Of a DNA stretch of 64,000 bases, positions 61,401 to 64,000 are shown piece by piece. Every line of letters begins with the position of its first letter. Position 1 is the stretch's first letter. Under the pieces are notes generated by a model. The model had not been told where the DNA came from and made no database searches. It worked only from the letters and a program-made list of their open reading frames with translations. The stretch is from Syntrophosphaera sp035450685 (GTDB lineage: Bacteria; Cloacimonadota; Cloacimonadia; Cloacimonadales; Cloacimonadaceae): positions 1 through 64,000 of the forward strand of contig DAOTNF010000013.1 in NCBI GenBank assembly GCA_035450685.1, read 5' to 3'. The translations under genes were made by a program, and so were the position numbers.

Positions 61401-61829
61401 TACTCAATGAGGCTATTGGTGAGTGGATTGCAAAGTAGAGTACCAGCGGATGTAGCCAGCAGGGATGCTTATTTTATGCCCGATTTATCCGCTGTCATTA
61501 GCAAGAAAAGAAATGTCCTGGAAAAGTATGGCAAATATCTCAGGGACAATCTGGTTTTTGCTCGTTCAATAATGCGGCTTGGAACACTGCTCTTCTGCTT
61601 GGAATATGCTCAAAAAGGCGGTTTCGGAGCCAGTGGAGTATGGAAAGATGTAGTGACGGCGTACTCAGGAACCAAGATGAAAGAGCTGTACGATTTGCTT
61701 TCGGATGTTAATGAATTTAGAAATAAGCGAGTAGCCCATGTGGAATACAAGCTGTCTGATGTAAATGAAGCTTGGGAGAATATGGGTAAGTGGGTGAAGT
61801 GCCTTAGTATGATGGATTCGACATTATAA
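58422..61829 (+). CDS. Type III restriction endonuclease (Res) with HEPN-like C-terminus
   Basis: 1135 residues, longer than most Res subunits. SF2 helicase motifs are ATGGGKT (157-163), DEAH in LNDEAHHLHD (299-302), LDFTATP, and motif VI EQTLGRGLRRM. A PD-(D/E)xK nuclease follows: D840 in YIPDFFVR, then E854-L-K856 in YLCELKG. About 200 more residues follow, and the last 100 are helical with RNKRVAH (R1100-x5-H1106), which fits the HEPN ribonuclease motif Rx4-6H. The enzyme should cut DNA with Mod after ATP-driven translocation. The HEPN-like tail suggests an extra RNA-cleaving or regulatory arm. The start at 58422 has GGAGG 6 bases upstream and lies 1 base after the Mod stop. Confidence 0.9.
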   Translation: MATIINERNIDALRPLFKPWEEPTGYRTPGETENSPARVEPGRRPSRCPLVRAIRSELDMWRRGGYAGVSETSRYLLNYWFNTDHMIKDAGTGESFPFRYHWAQREAIESIIYLYELRNIRNTASLLTEFGGGVFDDIALGILPQEDQWLRCCCKIATGGGKTKVMSLAIVWSYFNSIREQDSGLVKHFVVIAPNLTVYERLKDDFENRRIFDIDPLIPDEWRGDFQLKTILQDEPGGEVSSGAIYLTNIHRLYETRDNKVEDEGSIWGPEVKRNKALDTSVALRERIASHKGIMILNDEAHHLHDPELAWNKAIDSLHVMNINKGFKGVCLQLDFTATPKHNNGEYFRHIICDFPLGEAVDAGIVKVPVLGESDRLNIQGDKKAPSHVKYRNHLQVGYQRYEESYKQWEKVRKPILFVMTEDSASANDVARYLDSDLFPLLKGRVLNIHTNLKGKIKRTTRFGKEIKEFVESEKDMKPDDLKALREMSRDLDSPNSKYRCIVSVMMLREGWDIKNVSTIVPLRAYSAASGILPEQTLGRGLRRMIPFGDVPEMVTVIHHPAFRKLYEEELQLEGFNILVLPERESLKQTVTIFVDAEHKDVEELEISIPYISDSIETSSKLENLTIDEVAEEFKKYKKLPIGKAKPTELEFKERHLFTKEVIGTWKLDLGLLSSAWSAPHYFSLMLARACKLTDYQSVLLPLVQEFIAKHLFEREVDLFSGEVNHRMQDADVKEHIIAVFTPLIMGKKTIIKGRKRSSTETKLSGWKPYQATSTDKRPAVTASRTMFNLVSCDSDFEKEFAFECDRLDDVVAFAKNAGPQKLTIDYLKPDKHRALYIPDFFVRINSGEVYLCELKGREDNLVALKAKAAIEWCKSASKGDVKWNYMYIPCHLFRQSTANSLEELARACEPSLKNLIKEGDSDQIYIDFDTVTEVDLADPLFDRIMKISSIDQVPEDIHDSLRQSLLVLDHAEKTQMSDYAHAFQPLLSCLDDYSMRLLVSGLQSRVPADVASRDAYFMPDLSAVISKKRNVLEKYGKYLRDNLVFARSIMRLGTLLFCLEYAQKGGFGASGVWKDVVTAYSGTKMKELYDLLSDVNEFRNKRVAHVEYKLSDVNEAWENMGKWVKCLSMMDSTL

Positions 61830-61850
61830 CACAATTCCAGGAGAGTTTAT

Positions 61851-63716
61851 ATGCACATATCGAAAATTGACATTGAAGGATATAAAACGTTTTCTGATAA
61901 GTTCAGTATTAATATATCAAAGGGATTATGTGTAATACTTGGAGAAAATGCCTGTGGGAAAAGTACGATTATTGATGCAATTCGTTTAATCCTACAAGAA
62001 GACGAGTATGGTCAGTCAGGTATTGTAGCATCTGATTTTCATAGACCTTTTTCACAGGATTCTGTAGCTTCAGAAAAAATACTTATACAATGTGAGTTCT
62101 CAGGGCTTAACTCATTACAACAAACGGCTTATTTACCATGGTTGCGAAGTAACGATGTTTCGTCTGCTCTTCTATCACTTCAAGTTGAGAACAAACTTAA
62201 TAGGAGAGGGTATTACAAACGTGAAATCTGGTGTGGAGAATCTACGGCATCAGTGTTTGAGAAAGATCTACTAGACAGAATTAATTGTGTCTACTTACCT
62301 CCATTACGGGATGCAGAACAGCGTTTAAAAGCAATCAAGGGCTCGAGACTAGCTCGTCTATTCAGAAACCTCAACAAGCAAGATATAGATTCAGGTACAG
62401 TTCTACCGCTCGAGAAGAAAGTGAGAGAATTCAACCGGTCACTAGCTATTGATGAGAGTGCTGGCATAGTCGAAGTTAACGAACTCATTAAAACCCAACT
62501 TCGGAAAGCTCTTGGAACAATTTACGGGCAAGATACTACTATTCAGTTCTCAGAATCATCTTTCTTGAGAATTGTAGAACATCTACGAGTATTGTATTAT
62601 CCTACAATTCCCATGAGTGATAAAAATGCAGTATCACAGTTCAGAGACTTGAGTGAGAACAGTTTAGGGTATAACAATCTGATATATCTTGCGACTATTC
62701 TGGCAGAATTTGAAGGTCTTAGCGATAGTTCAGATCAGGATCTGAAAGTTCTTCTTATTGAAGAACCTGAAGCACACTTGCACCCACAATTACAGCAACG
62801 TCTTATGTCTTATTTTGCCCATGTTACAGATAGTAATGATAGAATGCAGGTGATTGTTACTACACATTCCCCTACAATTGCATCTCATGTTAACCTTGAT
62901 GTTATCAGTATAGTAAAGAGAGACAGTGTAGCTAAGAACCCATTATCCGTATCATTAAAGGACTGTATAACAGACACCAAGTCAAAACAATATCTCAGGA
63001 GATGGCTAGATATTACCAAGTCAACGCTATTTTTTTCGAAAGGAGTAATTCTTGTAGAAGGTATTTCAGAAGCTCTTATTATTCCAGAGTTAGCCAAAAT
63101 ATATTTGAATCAAAAAAAAACAGATAATACCAGAGACCTTTCTACGTATGGAATCACAATAGTAGTTGTGGGTGGAATATCTTTTAAGCATTTTTTTCAG
63201 CTGTTCTCCAATGTAACATTAGATGGTCAAAGTAAAACCAAAGCATGCTTGATGATTAGGTGTTCGGCATTATCTGATCGTGATCCTGACAGATATGAAA
63301 ATACTGCAACAGATGAAAACTCCAGCGAGCTAAAAGGTGTAGCTAGGTACATTTCTAATCTGAGTAAATCCACACATTGTAGATTATTTGTTAACAGCAG
63401 AACATTCGAGTTTGATTTAGCCGTCGAAGGGAATAATCTACAGATAATGTCAGATGTTTTATATAGAATGTTTTCAAATGATTGTGCTCCAAGGAAGCTA
63501 ATTGAAGACATGCAAAATAAAAAATGGGATAAAGAAACGAAAGAAGAAAGAGAAAATGCGGCGAAAACCCTTGTTTCAGTAATTAAAAATAGGGGAAAGG
63601 GGCAATTTGCTCTTCACCTATTCGATAGTGATAAATGTAACTCATTGTCTATTCCACCATATATCAAAGATGCTTTAAAATGGGTTTTGCCACCTGATGT
63701 CAATCATACAAGATAG
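61851..63716 (+). CDS. Gabija GajA-like OLD-family ATPase/TOPRIM nuclease
   Basis: 621 residues. The N-terminal ABC-type ATPase has Walker A GENACGKST (31-39), signature-region LSENSLGYNNLIYLATILAE, and Walker B LLIEEPEAHLHP (E304/E305). H-loop histidine is in TTHSPTIASHV. The C-terminal TOPRIM nuclease domain has E403 in LVEGISEALIIPELA and D476/D478 in SDRDPD, and the OLD motif FEFDLAVEGNN. In Gabija, GajA is a sequence-specific DNA nuclease held back by nucleotides. The next gene is a UvrD-like helicase overlapping its stop by 20 bases, the arrangement of Gabija (class 2 OLD). AGGAG lies 7 bases before the ATG, and the gap from Res is 21 bases. Confidence 0.87.
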   Translation: MHISKIDIEGYKTFSDKFSINISKGLCVILGENACGKSTIIDAIRLILQEDEYGQSGIVASDFHRPFSQDSVASEKILIQCEFSGLNSLQQTAYLPWLRSNDVSSALLSLQVENKLNRRGYYKREIWCGESTASVFEKDLLDRINCVYLPPLRDAEQRLKAIKGSRLARLFRNLNKQDIDSGTVLPLEKKVREFNRSLAIDESAGIVEVNELIKTQLRKALGTIYGQDTTIQFSESSFLRIVEHLRVLYYPTIPMSDKNAVSQFRDLSENSLGYNNLIYLATILAEFEGLSDSSDQDLKVLLIEEPEAHLHPQLQQRLMSYFAHVTDSNDRMQVIVTTHSPTIASHVNLDVISIVKRDSVAKNPLSVSLKDCITDTKSKQYLRRWLDITKSTLFFSKGVILVEGISEALIIPELAKIYLNQKKTDNTRDLSTYGITIVVVGGISFKHFFQLFSNVTLDGQSKTKACLMIRCSALSDRDPDRYENTATDENSSELKGVARYISNLSKSTHCRLFVNSRTFEFDLAVEGNNLQIMSDVLYRMFSNDCAPRKLIEDMQNKKWDKETKEERENAAKTLVSVIKNRGKGQFALHLFDSDKCNSLSIPPYIKDALKWVLPPDVNHTR

Positions 63717-64000
63717 CATTTTCGAGATTGCGCAAAGGTTGTGTGGTGATGTTGTCATCACACCCCTTGATAAGTGTTTCGAGAAAAACCATAATAGTCA
63801 ACATATATGTAGCCATTCAAGCCAATGTCAGATTAAACTTCTTACTAACGAACAAATTGATTACATAGCAAGCGATATATTTCAAAGTTCATATTTAGAG
63901 GCTTGCCCTGGAAGCGGAAAAACACATGTTCTTGGATTTAAAGCAGCTTATGAGATCAGTAGATGGTCTAGAGATATTTCTGGCATAGCTTTTTTATCGT
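63697..64000 (+). CDS. Gabija GajB-like UvrD-type helicase (partial, cut by the window edge)
   Basis: Only the first 101 residues are visible. The ATG at 63697 lies inside the end of the GajA gene. Walker A is ACPGSGKTHVLGFKAAY (residues about 70-86), typical of UvrD/Rep-family helicases and of GajB. Before it lies a Cys/His-rich stretch, CFEKNHNSQHICSHSSQC, possibly metal-binding. Without the rest, superfamily membership rests on this motif, an upstream Q-motif-like INT segment (LLTNEQIDYIASD) and the GajA neighbour. Confidence 0.8.
   Translation, partial: MSIIQDSIFEIAQRLCGDVVITPLDKCFEKNHNSQHICSHSSQCQIKLLTNEQIDYIASDIFQSSYLEACPGSGKTHVLGFKAAYEISRWSRDISGIAFLS

Overview
The window looks like a chromosomal contig from a member of Candidatus Cloacimonadota (Cloacimonetes/WWE1) or a close FCB-group relative. 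This is inferred from gene content. Five secreted proteins end in the YPNPFNP / GVYFY(K/R)xxAG...KK(M/L)(I/L)(M/L)x(K) type of FlgD-like C-terminal sorting tail. There are several SBBP-type repeat proteins, two gingipain-like C25 peptidases, and a lysine-type (type IIIK) phosphoglycerate dehydrogenase of the kind known from Bacteroidales. Most of the window is GC-rich. From about 56.4 kb to the end it becomes clearly AT-rich, which points to an acquired defence island.

Layout. 0-3.3 kb: a degenerate double-cyclase/AAA/TPR regulator. 4.1-9.9 kb (minus): a giant secreted multidomain adhesin-like protein. 10.3-11.9 kb (minus): nadC and a coiled-coil/zinc-ribbon gene, preceded by a promoter and an apparent terminator/attenuator. 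13-14 kb: a secreted M14 carboxypeptidase. 14-21.8 kb (minus): a compact run of five genes (HEAT/AlkD-like, TrmJ-like methyltransferase, AlkD-like, C25 peptidase, transglutaminase-like). 22.0-22.2 kb: two tRNA-Val genes. 23.2-28.5 kb: three tandem SBBP paralogues. 28.9-30.6 kb: formate-tetrahydrofolate ligase. 31.2-38.1 kb: a divergent pair of secreted proteins (propeller-like; C25 peptidase with FG-GAP repeats). 38.2-39.1 kb: PGDH. 40-41.6 kb: an SBBP gene broken by one amber codon. 41.9-44.6 kb: htpX, an RlmD-type methyltransferase and a small lipoprotein, all overlapping. 45.7-54.2 kb: five co-directional genes for an uncharacterised membrane system. It has two paralogous giant lipoproteins with a conserved domain I associate with DUF6754, bracketing three small membrane proteins. 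It is followed by a B12-binding radical SAM enzyme. 56.4-64 kb: a type III restriction-modification pair (the Res subunit carries a HEPN-like C-terminus) joined to a Gabija-type GajA/GajB pair that runs off the edge.

Intergenic space is filled with at least three dispersed structured repeat families. R1 has a ~39-bp palindrome plus a conserved Shine-Dalgarno/ATG/mini-ORF (7 copies). R2 is exactly 89 bp and folds as four consecutive hairpins with mutually complementary loops (6 copies). R3 is a covarying hairpin (about 18 copies). There are also purine-rich GGTGGAAA tracts and one inverted pair of 160-bp repeats flanking the 39.8-45.1 kb segment. The strongest candidates for undescribed biology are the five-gene membrane system, the R1 and R2 elements, and the HEPN-tailed type III enzyme coupled to Gabija.
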